Part shown: in pieces, positions 1-7,778 of the stretch | Layout: every line of letters starts with the position of its first letter | Numbering within the stretch: position 1 is the stretch's first letter | NCBI GenBank assembly: GCA_002408485.1 | Contig: DHSP01000023.1 | Span: 6,871 to 26,863 of the forward strand | Length of the DNA: 19,993 bases | Source: Proteiniphilum sp. UBA5283 | GTDB lineage: Bacteria > Bacteroidota > Bacteroidia > Bacteroidales > Dysgonomonadaceae | Direction of reading: 5' to 3' | Notes under the pieces: model-generated | What the model saw: only the letters and a program-made list of their open reading frames with translations | What the model was told of the DNA's origin: nothing | Database searches by the model: none | Translations under genes and position numbers: made by a program

Positions 1-153
1 CCTTTTCCCGATTGTGTGGAAATAGCACATCAGGCGGGCATCACTGCTGTAATTCAACCGGGAGGGTCTATCCGGGATGCCGAGTCAGTAGAGTATTGCA
101 ACCAGCATGGTTTAGCAATGGTTACTACCGGCGTGAGACATTTTAAACACTAA
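1..153 (+). CDS. purH: PurH C-terminal end (AICAR transformylase/IMP cyclohydrolase), 5'-truncated by the window
   Basis: The first 50 codons are open from base 1 and end at TAA 151-153. They read as the C-terminus of the bifunctional purine-biosynthesis enzyme that formylates AICAR and cyclises FAICAR to IMP in the cytoplasm. The visible peptide carries the conserved transformylase tail: FPDCVEIA, then AVIQPGGSIRD, then a final TGVRHFKH. That ending is characteristic of full-length PurH, so the 3' end is intact and only the 5' part lies outside the window. It ends 48 bases before mreB. The purH-mreB adjacency is one I know from Bacteroidales genomes, so the two may be co-transcribed. Identity is secure although only about a tenth of the protein is seen. 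Confidence 0.95.
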   Translation, partial: PFPDCVEIAHQAGITAVIQPGGSIRDAESVEYCNQHGLAMVTTGVRHFKH

Positions 154-201
154 ACAAAAAGGCTGAAAGCGAAGTGCTGAGAGCTAATAACATAAAATAG
201 T

Positions 202-1227
202 ATGGGCTTATTTTCATTTACGCAAGAACTGGCGATGGACCTTGGAACTGCCAATTCTGTGATTGTGAACAACGCAGGGAAGATATTACTCGACGAACCC
301 TCTATTGTTGCGCTGGACCGCAAAACCGACAAAATGATAGCTTTGGGCGAGAAAGCCAGGCAGATGCATGGGAAAACACACGAAAATATACGTACAGTAA
401 GGCCACTGAGAGATGGAGTGATCGCCGATTTTAATGCTGCGGAGCAGATGATCCGCGGAATGATCAAAGCGGCTAACAAGAATAAGGGAGGATTGTTCTC
501 TCCTTCACTTCGTGTAGTGGTTTGTATTCCTTCCGGGAGTACCGAAGTGGAAATACGTGCCGTACGTGACTCGGCTGAACATGCCGGAGGACGCGATGTG
601 TACATGATTTTTGAGCCTATGGCTGCCGCCTTGGGAATAGGGCTCGATGTGGAAGCGCCAGAAGGAAATATGATTGTGGATATAGGCGGTGGCACAACAG
701 AGATTGCCGTCATCTCTCTGGGCGGAATTGTTTCCAACAAATCGATTAAGATAGCCGGAGATGATTTCACAGAAGATATTCAGGACTATATGGGACGTCA
801 GCACAACATTAAGGTGGGTGACCGTACGGCAGAACAAATTAAAATAATGGTAGGGTCGGTGTTGACTGAGCTGGATAATCCTCCGGAAGATTTTGTGGTG
901 CATGGACCTAACCGGATGACTTCCCTGCCGATGGATGTACCTGTATCTTATCAGGAGGTTGCTCATTGTATCGAGAAGTCGGTATCGAAGGTGGATTCGG
1001 CAGTACTGAGTGCACTGGAACAGACTCCTCCCGAGCTGTACGCCGACATTGTACGCAACGGCATCTATCTGACCGGTGGTGGGGCGCTGTTGCGTGGCCT
1101 CGACAGGCGGTTGACGGAGAAGATAGGTATTCCGTTCAGGGTGGTGGATGATCCGCTGCATATGGTGGCAAAAGGCACTAGCATTGCATTGAGGAACATC
1201 GACAAATTTACCTTTTTGATGCGATAA
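202..1227 (+). CDS. mreB: Rod-shape-determining actin homologue MreB
   Basis: A 341-residue bacterial actin that forms membrane-bound filaments and directs lateral cell-wall synthesis. The actin-fold nucleotide-binding elements are present in order: phosphate 1 DLGTANSVIV (about residues 14-23), the IPSGSTEVE segment (near 110-120), phosphate 2 DIGGGTTEIAVISL (near 153-166) and the adenosine motif LTGGGALLRGL (near 290-300). The length is normal for the family. ATG 202 gives the expected short N-terminus (MGLFSFTQELA) before the first strand. It is the first gene of the mreBCD-mrdA-rodA cluster, 60 bases upstream of mreC. I see no -7 TAnnTTTG element in the 48-base gap before it, so transcription may come from purH or further upstream. 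Confidence 0.97.
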   Translation: MGLFSFTQELAMDLGTANSVIVNNAGKILLDEPSIVALDRKTDKMIALGEKARQMHGKTHENIRTVRPLRDGVIADFNAAEQMIRGMIKAANKNKGGLFSPSLRVVVCIPSGSTEVEIRAVRDSAEHAGGRDVYMIFEPMAAALGIGLDVEAPEGNMIVDIGGGTTEIAVISLGGIVSNKSIKIAGDDFTEDIQDYMGRQHNIKVGDRTAEQIKIMVGSVLTELDNPPEDFVVHGPNRMTSLPMDVPVSYQEVAHCIEKSVSKVDSAVLSALEQTPPELYADIVRNGIYLTGGGALLRGLDRRLTEKIGIPFRVVDDPLHMVAKGTSIALRNIDKFTFLMR

Positions 1228-1287
1228 GACGCTGTCGGCTTTTGACATAAAGCTATTGGTTAAAGAAACAGACAATGGCAGGCTTGC

Positions 1288-2136
1288 ATGCGAAATCTTT
1301 TCAACTTCATCCTCCGAAACAGTCACTGGCTGCTGGCAATATTGCTTGTTGCCTTTAGCTTCTATCTCGTTTTTGCACATAATTCATACCAACGGAGTGT
1401 ATATCTTACGTCAGCCAACAATGTGACCGGCTGGTTTTATGACACCAGCAATCACATTACCTCGTTCTTTTATCTGAAGAAGAACAACGCACAGCTGTTG
1501 GAACGCAACGCGGAGCTGGAAAAGAAATATTATGACCTGCAGGCACTGTTGGACAGCGTCATTGCCTCCGACTCTATGGTGGTGGAAGCGTTTGCCCCCG
1601 ATTCCATAACCACGCCACAGTTTGACTTTATTCCCGCCGAGGTAGTCAATCTGAGTTTTTCCGGTGTAAATAATTTTATCACACTCAACAAAGGACTGTC
1701 GCACGGCATCAGGCCTGATATGGGGGTGATTTCGCAACAAGGCGTGGTGGGTGTGGTGGCAAATGTTTCACCCAACTTCTCGGTCGTTATTCCTGTCATC
1801 AATCCCAAGTTCCGCTTGAGTGCCAGGTTGAAAAACTCCGAAAATTACGGTTCCATATCGTGGGACGGAACCAATGTTCGTCAGGCGCAATTGCAGGATT
1901 TGCCCAAACACGAAGTATTTCACGAAGGGGATACGGTGCTGACCAGCTTCTCACGTATCTTTCCCAGAAATCTGATTATTGGCTTTGTGAGCAATACCGG
2001 GAAGTCGGGTGACGATAACTTCAACACCTTCAACGTACATCTGGCAACCAATTTTTACACCCTGCAGGATGTGTTGGTGATCAACGATATGTTTTACGAA
2101 GAGCAGCAAACCCTTGAAGAGACTTTGAAGCAATGA
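1288..2136 (+). CDS. mreC: Rod-shape-determining protein MreC
   Basis: A 282-residue bitopic inner-membrane protein, the periplasmic scaffold of the elongasome that links MreB/MreD to PBP2 and RodA. The sequence shows a short cytoplasmic N-terminus, one hydrophobic segment at about residues 12-31 (WLLAILLVAFSFYLVF), a heptad-like stretch at about 60-95 (NNAQLLERNAELEKKYYDLQ), and then the beta-rich MreC core with NLSFSGVNNFITLNKG and GVVGVVANVSPNFSVVIPV. The start ATG 1288 places the membrane segment directly at the N-terminus as expected. Its stop overlaps the mreD start by 4 bases (ATGA at 2133-2136), which implies translational coupling. Identification rests on both sequence pattern and position. 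Confidence 0.93.
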   Translation: MRNLFNFILRNSHWLLAILLVAFSFYLVFAHNSYQRSVYLTSANNVTGWFYDTSNHITSFFYLKKNNAQLLERNAELEKKYYDLQALLDSVIASDSMVVEAFAPDSITTPQFDFIPAEVVNLSFSGVNNFITLNKGLSHGIRPDMGVISQQGVVGVVANVSPNFSVVIPVINPKFRLSARLKNSENYGSISWDGTNVRQAQLQDLPKHEVFHEGDTVLTSFSRIFPRNLIIGFVSNTGKSGDDNFNTFNVHLATNFYTLQDVLVINDMFYEEQQTLEETLKQ

Positions 2137-2651
2137 AACTAAGTTATCTTTATGAAATTGTGTTGTTTGTGTTGCTTATCCTGTTGCAGGTATTGCTGTT
2201 AAACAGGATCGGCCTCTTCGGTATTGCTACCCCGGTGCTGTATCTCTATTTTTTGCTGAAGCTGCCGATGGGCAAAAACCTTTTTTATGTGATCATATCG
2301 GGTTTTTTGATGGGACTGATCGTTGATGTTTTTTTGAATACACCTGGCATGAATGCTGCGGCTACCACCATTGTGGCAGCATTCAGAAAACCAGTCATGA
2401 ACCTTTTCTTTCAAAAAGAAGAGTACGATGAGTTTGTTCCGGGCATCTACACGGCAACAGGCCCCTTCATTCGGTTTACCATCCTGATGGTGTTGATGCA
2501 CCTCACCCTGCTTTTTTTTATCGAGTCGTTCACTCTCTTTAATCTGATGAGCACCTTGCTACGCATAGCCTCCTCCTCTTTTATTTCCATCCTATTAATC
2601 TTTGCTTTGGACAGTTTCATTTTTAAAAGAAAACGAGGTGAGCAAGTATAA
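2133..2651 (+). CDS. mreD: Rod-shape-determining protein MreD
   Basis: A 172-residue, very hydrophobic inner-membrane protein with about five to six predicted membrane-spanning stretches (for example EIVLFVLLILLQVLLLNRI, then VIISGFLMGLIVDVFL, and a C-terminal FISILLIFALDSFIF). MreD bridges MreC and the PBP2/RodA glycan-synthesising pair. The NRIGLFGIATP segment near residue 25 and GLIVDVF near 60 fit the Bacteroidetes MreD pattern, although this family is poorly conserved and the call leans on synteny. The start overlaps the mreC stop (ATGA), and the last 14 bases overlap the GTG start of mrdA. Confidence 0.9.
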   Translation: MKLSYLYEIVLFVLLILLQVLLLNRIGLFGIATPVLYLYFLLKLPMGKNLFYVIISGFLMGLIVDVFLNTPGMNAAATTIVAAFRKPVMNLFFQKEEYDEFVPGIYTATGPFIRFTILMVLMHLTLLFFIESFTLFNLMSTLLRIASSSFISILLIFALDSFIFKRKRGEQV

Positions 2652-4512
2652 CGCATTGGCAAAAAGAAAACATGTGATTGCCGCGGTGGTGGTAATCATT
2701 GCCGTTGTCTACCTGGTTCAACTGTTTCGTTTGCAGATACTGAGTCCCGAATACCGCGATTATGCCGATAGCAACGCTTTTTTACGCAGGTCGCTTTATC
2801 CGGCACGAGGGGCTATTTATGACCGGAAAGGAAACCTTCTGGTTTACAATCGGCCCACCTACGATGTGATGATGGTCGTGCGGGAAATGAAAAAGTTCGA
2901 CACCCTCGACTTCTGCCGTACACTGAATATCGACATGGAGCGCTTTCATACGTTGAATGCCGATATGAGAGACCGCCGCAAAAACCCAGGATATTCTTCC
3001 TACACGCCGCAACTTTTTATGTCGCAGCTCGATGTGAAAGCATACGGCTTGCTCCAGGAAAAGTTGTACAAATTTCCCGGCATCTATATACAGAGCAGAA
3101 CGGAACGGCAATATAATTATCCGAATATGGGACTCATACTCGGCTATGTGGCAGAGGTGGACAAAAATAAAATGGCTGCCGATCCCTATTATGTGCGGGG
3201 CGACTATGTGGGCAAATCGGGAATAGAACTATCGCACGAGGAGGATCTACGTGGCGAAAAGGGAGTGGAAATATTGCTTAGAGATGCCCACGGAAGAGTG
3301 CAGGGGAGGTATGACGATGGGAAGCAGGATAAGGCGCCTGTTTCGGGAAGGGATCTGACATTGGCTATCGATATCGATTTGCAGGCCTACGGAGAGCTGC
3401 TCATGCACAATAAGGTGGGTAGTATTGTAATGATTGAGCCTGCGACAGGAGAAATCCTCTGTATGGTGTCGGCGCCGACCTATGATCCTGCCATCCTCAC
3501 CGGAAAAGATTTCAGCACGAACTACAGGTTGCTTGAGAGCAATCCGTATAAACCACTGATAAACCGGTCTGTAGCGGGAGTTTATCCCCCGGGGTCTACC
3601 TTTAAACCCACGCAGGGTCTCGTATTTCTGCAGGAGGGAATTATCAACACGGAAACAAGGTATTCCTGCTACGGCGGATATCCCCCCCTGGGAGGAAGGC
3701 CGGGTTGTCACGGGCATGCTTCTCCGCTGGCAATACAATATGCGCTCGCCACCTCATGCAACTCATTTTTTTGTTACGGACTTAACGGCATGCTGGGAAA
3801 CAGGACCAAATACAGCAGCACCGCCGATGCTTTTGACTCCTGGCGGGACCATATGGTGAACATGGGTTTTGGCTACCCGCTGGGGGTGGACCTCCCTTCG
3901 GAAAAAAGAGGTTTTATTCCCAACAGTAAGTTTTATAGCAATGTCTTTAAAACTGATCGATGGGTGGCTCACAATATCATCTCTATTGCCATCGGGCAGG
4001 GTGAAATATTGGCTACGCCGCTGCAGATTGCCAATTTGGGAGCGACAATCGCTAACAGAGGCTTTTTTTATACTCCGCATGTGGTGCGCGAACGAAGGGG
4101 GGCAGCCCTCGACCCGTCATTTACTACCCGTCATGAAACCGGAATCAACAGGGAACATTTTGAAGTAACTGTCAATGGCATGGCCGATGCGGTTACCATC
4201 GGTACCTGTCGCGGCATTAACCTGGCCCCGCTGGTGGAGGTGTGCGGAAAAACCGGCACGGCAGAAAATCCCCATGGCGACGATCACTCCCTGTTTATGG
4301 GTTTTGCCCCGAAAGATAATCCACAGGTTGCCATTGCCGTGGTGGTCGAAAACGGCCGGTTTGGTGCCACCAATGCTGTGCCTATTGCCCGGCTCATGAT
4401 GCAGAAGTTCTTTGCAGGCGAGATCCCCGAGAGCGACAAATGGCTGGAAACATCCATCATCAACAGGGTGATACTGCCTTATGTATATACGCGCAATCTG
4501 CCGGCAAAATGA
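2638..4512 (+). CDS. mrdA: Penicillin-binding protein 2 (elongation-specific peptidoglycan D,D-transpeptidase)
   Basis: This class B PBP cross-links new peptidoglycan in the lateral wall, working with RodA in the periplasm. With the GTG 2638 start it has 624 residues: a short cytoplasmic tail, one membrane segment (about residues 12-30), a dimerisation/pedestal region (RRSLYPARGAIYDRKGNLL near 50-70), and the transpeptidase domain. The active-site triads are all visible: STFK at 320-323 (nucleophile Ser320), SCN at 373-375 and KTG at 538-540. GTG 2638 was chosen because no ATG lies upstream in frame before the membrane segment. It yields MSKYNALAKRKHVIAAVVV, typical of the family. The reading frame stays open further upstream to a TTG at 2602, but that would overlap mreD more and add an unusual 12 residues. 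Confidence 0.95.
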   Translation: MSKYNALAKRKHVIAAVVVIIAVVYLVQLFRLQILSPEYRDYADSNAFLRRSLYPARGAIYDRKGNLLVYNRPTYDVMMVVREMKKFDTLDFCRTLNIDMERFHTLNADMRDRRKNPGYSSYTPQLFMSQLDVKAYGLLQEKLYKFPGIYIQSRTERQYNYPNMGLILGYVAEVDKNKMAADPYYVRGDYVGKSGIELSHEEDLRGEKGVEILLRDAHGRVQGRYDDGKQDKAPVSGRDLTLAIDIDLQAYGELLMHNKVGSIVMIEPATGEILCMVSAPTYDPAILTGKDFSTNYRLLESNPYKPLINRSVAGVYPPGSTFKPTQGLVFLQEGIINTETRYSCYGGYPPLGGRPGCHGHASPLAIQYALATSCNSFFCYGLNGMLGNRTKYSSTADAFDSWRDHMVNMGFGYPLGVDLPSEKRGFIPNSKFYSNVFKTDRWVAHNIISIAIGQGEILATPLQIANLGATIANRGFFYTPHVVRERRGAALDPSFTTRHETGINREHFEVTVNGMADAVTIGTCRGINLAPLVEVCGKTGTAENPHGDDHSLFMGFAPKDNPQVAIAVVVENGRFGATNAVPIARLMMQKFFAGEIPESDKWLETSIINRVILPYVYTRNLPAK

Positions 4513-4537
4513 CAATTTAGTAACAGACCCCCTCAAC

Positions 4538-5998
4538 ATGGTTTATCAGGGAAGCAGAGAGATCGTAGAAAAAGGAAAAGTGGACTGGGTCACGGTCGGC
4601 TTTTACCTTCTTTTTGTGTTGCTCGGATGGCTCAATATCTATGCTGCCAGTTTTGATCTGGAGAATGCGACCAGCCTGTTCGATCTGTCGGGCAGGGCTG
4701 GGATGCAACTGGTTTGGATAGGCACTTCCCTGCTGTTGGCATTTGCTTTGCTAAAAATAGAAGTTGGTTTTTATGAAACCTATGCATTTCTTTTTTATCT
4801 GATAGGAATCGGTCTGCTGGTAATCACCCTGCTTGTGGCTCAAGAGATTAATGGGTCCCGTTCCTGGCTGATCATCGGACCAGTACGTTTACAGCCTGCC
4901 GAATTTATGAAGTTTACCATTGCGCTGGCACTGGCAAGAGTATTCAATTCGTACGGATTTCGTTTGATGGAACGAAAAAACCTACTCATGGTGAGCAGCA
5001 TCATTTTACTACCCGTATTGCTGGTAATTGCACAGAGTGAAACGGGAACGGCACTGGTTTACCTGAGCTTCCTATTGGTAATGTATAGGGAAGGGCTTCC
5101 AGGTGGAGTTCTTTTTATGGGAATAGCGTCGGTCATTTATTTTGTTCTGGGAGTAAAATTCTCGGACGTACAAATCGGTTTCTTCTCAGAAGGAGAACTG
5201 ATCACGATCATTCTGATCATCAGTTTTGCTGGTGCCATGGTATGGAATTACATGAAAAGGATGAAAGCAGCTTTATTCACTCTTTTACTCATGGGCGTTA
5301 CTTTTTTTGCGGCCTATGTGATTTCCCTTTTTTCGATACAGATCGACTGGGGAATCACTGCTCTGATTGCCTTCTCGTTGGTTGCCGTCTACCTCATTTA
5401 TATGTTTTTCCGATACCGTAAAAAGCATTATTTGTACATATTCCTGTTTATGTTGGGATCGCTTGTTTTTCTGGAGTCGGTAGAGTATGTTTTTTATGAC
5501 GTGTTACAACCGCATCAGCAAATGCGTATCAAGGTAACCCTGGGCATGGAGCAGGATCTGAGTGGGGCTGGGTATCATGTGGGCCAGTCAAAGATTGCCA
5601 TCGGATCGGGAGGGCTTACAGGGAAAGGTTTTCTCAACGGGACTCAGACAAAATTAAAATATGTGCCCGAGCAGGATACCGATTTTATTTTCTGCACCAT
5701 TGGTGAAGAGCACGGGTTTATCGGATCCACCCTTACTCTGATTCTGTTTATGGCCTTTATTCTGCGGTTGCTGAACCTGGCCGAACGGCAGACCACTACT
5801 TTTGGGCGGACATACGGATATGGAGTGGTGAGCATATTCATCTTTCACCTGCTTGTCAATATCGGGATGGTGATCGGCATCATGCCGGTGATTGGCATTC
5901 CGCTGCCTTTTTTTAGCTACGGCGGCTCTTCGTTGTGGGGATTTACCATCCTGCTCTTTATCTTTCTCCGCATCGATAAATCGCGCAAGCGGACCTAG
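4538..5998 (+). CDS. rodA: RodA, SEDS-family peptidoglycan glycosyltransferase
   Basis: A 486-residue polytopic membrane protein that polymerises lipid II glycan strands in complex with PBP2. SEDS signatures are present: SRSWLIIGPVRLQPAEFMK (about 106-124), QSETGTALVYLSF (about 166-178), YVPEQDTDFIF, whose Asp382 aligns with the essential Asp262 of E. coli RodA, and PFFSYGGSS near 457-465. It is longer than proteobacterial RodA (about 370 residues). The extra length is a hydrophobic block at about 200-320, between the ETGTA motif and the catalytic loop, with likely additional membrane helices; I believe this is usual in Bacteroidetes. ATG 4538 is preferred over ATG 4481, which overlaps mrdA by 32 bases and adds a polar 19-residue extension. 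Confidence 0.94.
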   Translation: MVYQGSREIVEKGKVDWVTVGFYLLFVLLGWLNIYAASFDLENATSLFDLSGRAGMQLVWIGTSLLLAFALLKIEVGFYETYAFLFYLIGIGLLVITLLVAQEINGSRSWLIIGPVRLQPAEFMKFTIALALARVFNSYGFRLMERKNLLMVSSIILLPVLLVIAQSETGTALVYLSFLLVMYREGLPGGVLFMGIASVIYFVLGVKFSDVQIGFFSEGELITIILIISFAGAMVWNYMKRMKAALFTLLLMGVTFFAAYVISLFSIQIDWGITALIAFSLVAVYLIYMFFRYRKKHYLYIFLFMLGSLVFLESVEYVFYDVLQPHQQMRIKVTLGMEQDLSGAGYHVGQSKIAIGSGGLTGKGFLNGTQTKLKYVPEQDTDFIFCTIGEEHGFIGSTLTLILFMAFILRLLNLAERQTTTFGRTYGYGVVSIFIFHLLVNIGMVIGIMPVIGIPLPFFSYGGSSLWGFTILLFIFLRIDKSRKRT

Positions 5999-6071
5999 TA
6001 TATATAAAGAGCGTACCCCAATTATCACAATCAGCGTACGCCCGATCAATTAGAACCCAATTTAATTAAAT

Positions 6072-6129
6072 ATTGCAAGGAAATTAGTAGAGGAAATCCT
6101 CATGAATGGTCTTTCCTGTTTCCTGCAAT
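6072..6129. repeat. Inverted repeat with nested hairpin in the rodA-SDR intergenic region
   Basis: The left arm ATTGCAAGGAAA (6072-6083) pairs with the right arm TTTCCTGCAAT (6119-6129) except for one bulged A. Inside lies a second small palindrome, GAGGAAATCCTC (6090-6101). No run of T follows the right arm, so this is not a classical intrinsic terminator. It could be the processed 3' end of the rodA message, a small structured RNA, or a protein-binding site. The function is unknown. Confidence 0.45.
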
Positions 6130-6182
6130 CTCATCTTCGCCCTGCCCCGGCAAGGTGAAATCTCTTCAAATTTATCTGTATG

Positions 6183-6216
6183 TTTGACAGGAATGAAAGA
6201 AAATAGTTTAATTTTG
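6183..6216 (+). promoter_or_regulatory. Bacteroidetes-type promoter for the short-chain dehydrogenase gene
   Basis: A -33-like TTTG (6183-6186) is separated by 22 bases from a perfect -7 element TAATTTTG (6209-6216), matching the TTTG / TAnnTTTG pattern known for the primary sigma factor of Bacteroides. Transcription would begin around 6222-6225, leaving a leader of only about 10 bases before ATG 6234. It makes the SDR gene an independent unit rather than the tail of the rodA operon. Confidence 0.65.
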
Positions 6217-6233
6217 TTCCAAATTGATTGATA

Positions 6234-7010
6234 ATGAGTAAAACCGCATTGATTACCGGCGCTTCGAAAGGAATAGGGAGAGAATTGGCATTTCTTTTTG
6301 CTAAGGATGGCTGTAATTTGGTGTTGGTCGCCCGCAGTGCCGATTTATTAGTGACGCTGAAAGAAGAACTGGAGGAGGACTACGCTGTTTCGGTGCATAT
6401 CGTTGCGGCCGACCTCTCTCAACCTGATGCAGCTCAGGCTGTTTTCAGCGAAGTGAAAACAAGAGGGATCGATACCGATTATCTGGTGAATAATGCCGGC
6501 TTTGGCAACTATGGCCGTTTTCTGGATGCAGAGTGGAATTGTCATGAAAGGATGATTACCCTCAACATAACAACCCTTACCCATCTTACGTATCTTTTTG
6601 CCAACGACTGGAAAGGACGTAAAGCCGGCAGGATCCTTAATGTGTCATCAACGGCGGCATTCCAGCCGGGGCCCATGATGGCCGTTTACTTTGCCACGAA
6701 ATCGTTTGTACTCCATCTCTCGGAAGCACTGGCCCATGAGTTTGGGCAGGAGCAGATCAGTGTGACCACCCTCTGTCCCGGCCCTACAAGCACCCATTTC
6801 GGTGAAGTGTCGAAGATGAATGCTTCCCGGTTGGTGAAGCATGTACGGATTGCTGGTGCCGGGGAAGTAGCGTCGCTGGGGTATAAGGCGATGATGAGAG
6901 GCAAGCCTGTCGTCATTCACGGTCAGATGAACAAACTGGCTCCCTTTGGTATTCGTTTTTTGCCCAGAAAATGGGTAACCCGCCTGTCGGCGAAAATAAT
7001 GCAGCAATAA
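6234..7010 (+). CDS. SDR-family NAD(P)-dependent oxidoreductase
   Basis: A 258-residue classical short-chain dehydrogenase/reductase, cytoplasmic. The cofactor site TGASKGIG is at residues 8-15, Asp60 follows the fourth strand (AADL), and NNAG is at 86-89. The catalytic set is Ser139, Tyr152 and Lys156 (YFATK), followed by CPGPTST at 181-187. An Arg (VLVARSADLL) after the second strand suggests preference for NADP(H). The substrate cannot be assigned; the protein resembles the broad, mostly uncharacterised DltE/YqjQ-like SDR group. ATG 6234 fits the family N-terminus (MSKTALITGA); the frame opens two codons earlier at a TTG that I do not favour. It stands alone, with its own promoter and 96 bases before trmO. 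Confidence 0.92.
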   Translation: MSKTALITGASKGIGRELAFLFAKDGCNLVLVARSADLLVTLKEELEEDYAVSVHIVAADLSQPDAAQAVFSEVKTRGIDTDYLVNNAGFGNYGRFLDAEWNCHERMITLNITTLTHLTYLFANDWKGRKAGRILNVSSTAAFQPGPMMAVYFATKSFVLHLSEALAHEFGQEQISVTTLCPGPTSTHFGEVSKMNASRLVKHVRIAGAGEVASLGYKAMMRGKPVVIHGQMNKLAPFGIRFLPRKWVTRLSAKIMQQ

Positions 7011-7106
7011 GGAGGATGGATGAAAAGAGCATGATCATGTCTTTACGTCCAATGATGTGATTATTTACGAGTTTCATACTCCGTGAAGGATGAGTAAAAT
7101 AGTCGT

Positions 7107-7778
7107 ATGAAAATAATTGCACGCATACATACCGATTTTTCCACCAAATTTGGTATTCCCCGACAGAGTGGAATGATTGAGACGCTGAAAGGAAGGATTG
7201 TCTTTGAACCCGGATATCGCAATGCCGAAGCGTTACGCGGGCTGGAGGGGTTCTCCCACATCTGGCTCATCTGGAAATTTACCGAAACGCTGAGGGTGGA
7301 TTGGTCGCCCATGGTGCGTCCGCCACGTCTTGGTGGCAATAAACGATTGGGCGTCTTTGCTACACGCTCTCCTTTCCGGCCGAATCCCATCGGGCTCTCT
7401 TCGGTGCGGCTTGAGCGAATAGAATTGCGAACGCCGGAAGGGCCTGTGTTGCATGTCCTGGGTGCCGATCTGATGGACGGGACGCCTATTTACGATATAA
7501 AACCCTACATCGTGTATGCCGACAGCCATCCCGATGCTGTGAGTGGTTTTGTCGAACCTCTTGAGGAGTCCGAACTGTCGGTCGATTTGCCCGAAGCCTT
7601 GTTGGCAGAGATACCCGGTGAGAAATGCACCGCTTTGAAGGAAGTCCTGGCCAACGATCCGAGGCCCTCCTATCAGGATGATCCTGAAAGGGTATACGGG
7701 ATTACTTTTGCCGGAATGAACATCCGGTTTACTGTAAAAGGAAAAAAACTGACGGTGACTGACATAACGCGACAATGA
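7107..7778 (+). CDS. trmO: TrmO, tRNA-Thr (N6-threonylcarbamoyladenosine37-N6)-methyltransferase
   Basis: A 223-residue protein of the TsaA/TrmO (YaeB) family, which uses S-adenosylmethionine to add a methyl group to t6A37 of threonine tRNA, a refinement of decoding. The N-terminal beta-barrel domain shows FGIPRQSG (15-22), the strongly conserved RPPRLGGN (71-78) with GVFATRSPFRPNPIGLSS (82-99), and DLMDGTPIYDIKPY (121-134). The C-terminal part carries the family motif DPRPSY (184-189) followed by a YGITFAG strand. The length is normal for the two-domain form. The stop codon overlaps the start of the next gene by 4 bases (ATGA at 7775-7778). I see no TAnnTTTG element in the 96-base gap upstream. 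Confidence 0.95.
   Translation: MKIIARIHTDFSTKFGIPRQSGMIETLKGRIVFEPGYRNAEALRGLEGFSHIWLIWKFTETLRVDWSPMVRPPRLGGNKRLGVFATRSPFRPNPIGLSSVRLERIELRTPEGPVLHVLGADLMDGTPIYDIKPYIVYADSHPDAVSGFVEPLEESELSVDLPEALLAEIPGEKCTALKEVLANDPRPSYQDDPERVYGITFAGMNIRFTVKGKKLTVTDITRQ

Noticed and set aside
505..1380. 291-codon open frame on the minus strand
   Set aside because: It lies opposite mreB, whose actin motifs are fully conserved; the antisense peptide has no recognisable domain.
4481..4537. Longer N-terminus for RodA from ATG 4481
   Set aside because: It would overlap mrdA by 32 bases and add a polar extension not expected in the family; ATG 4538 gives the usual short cytoplasmic start.
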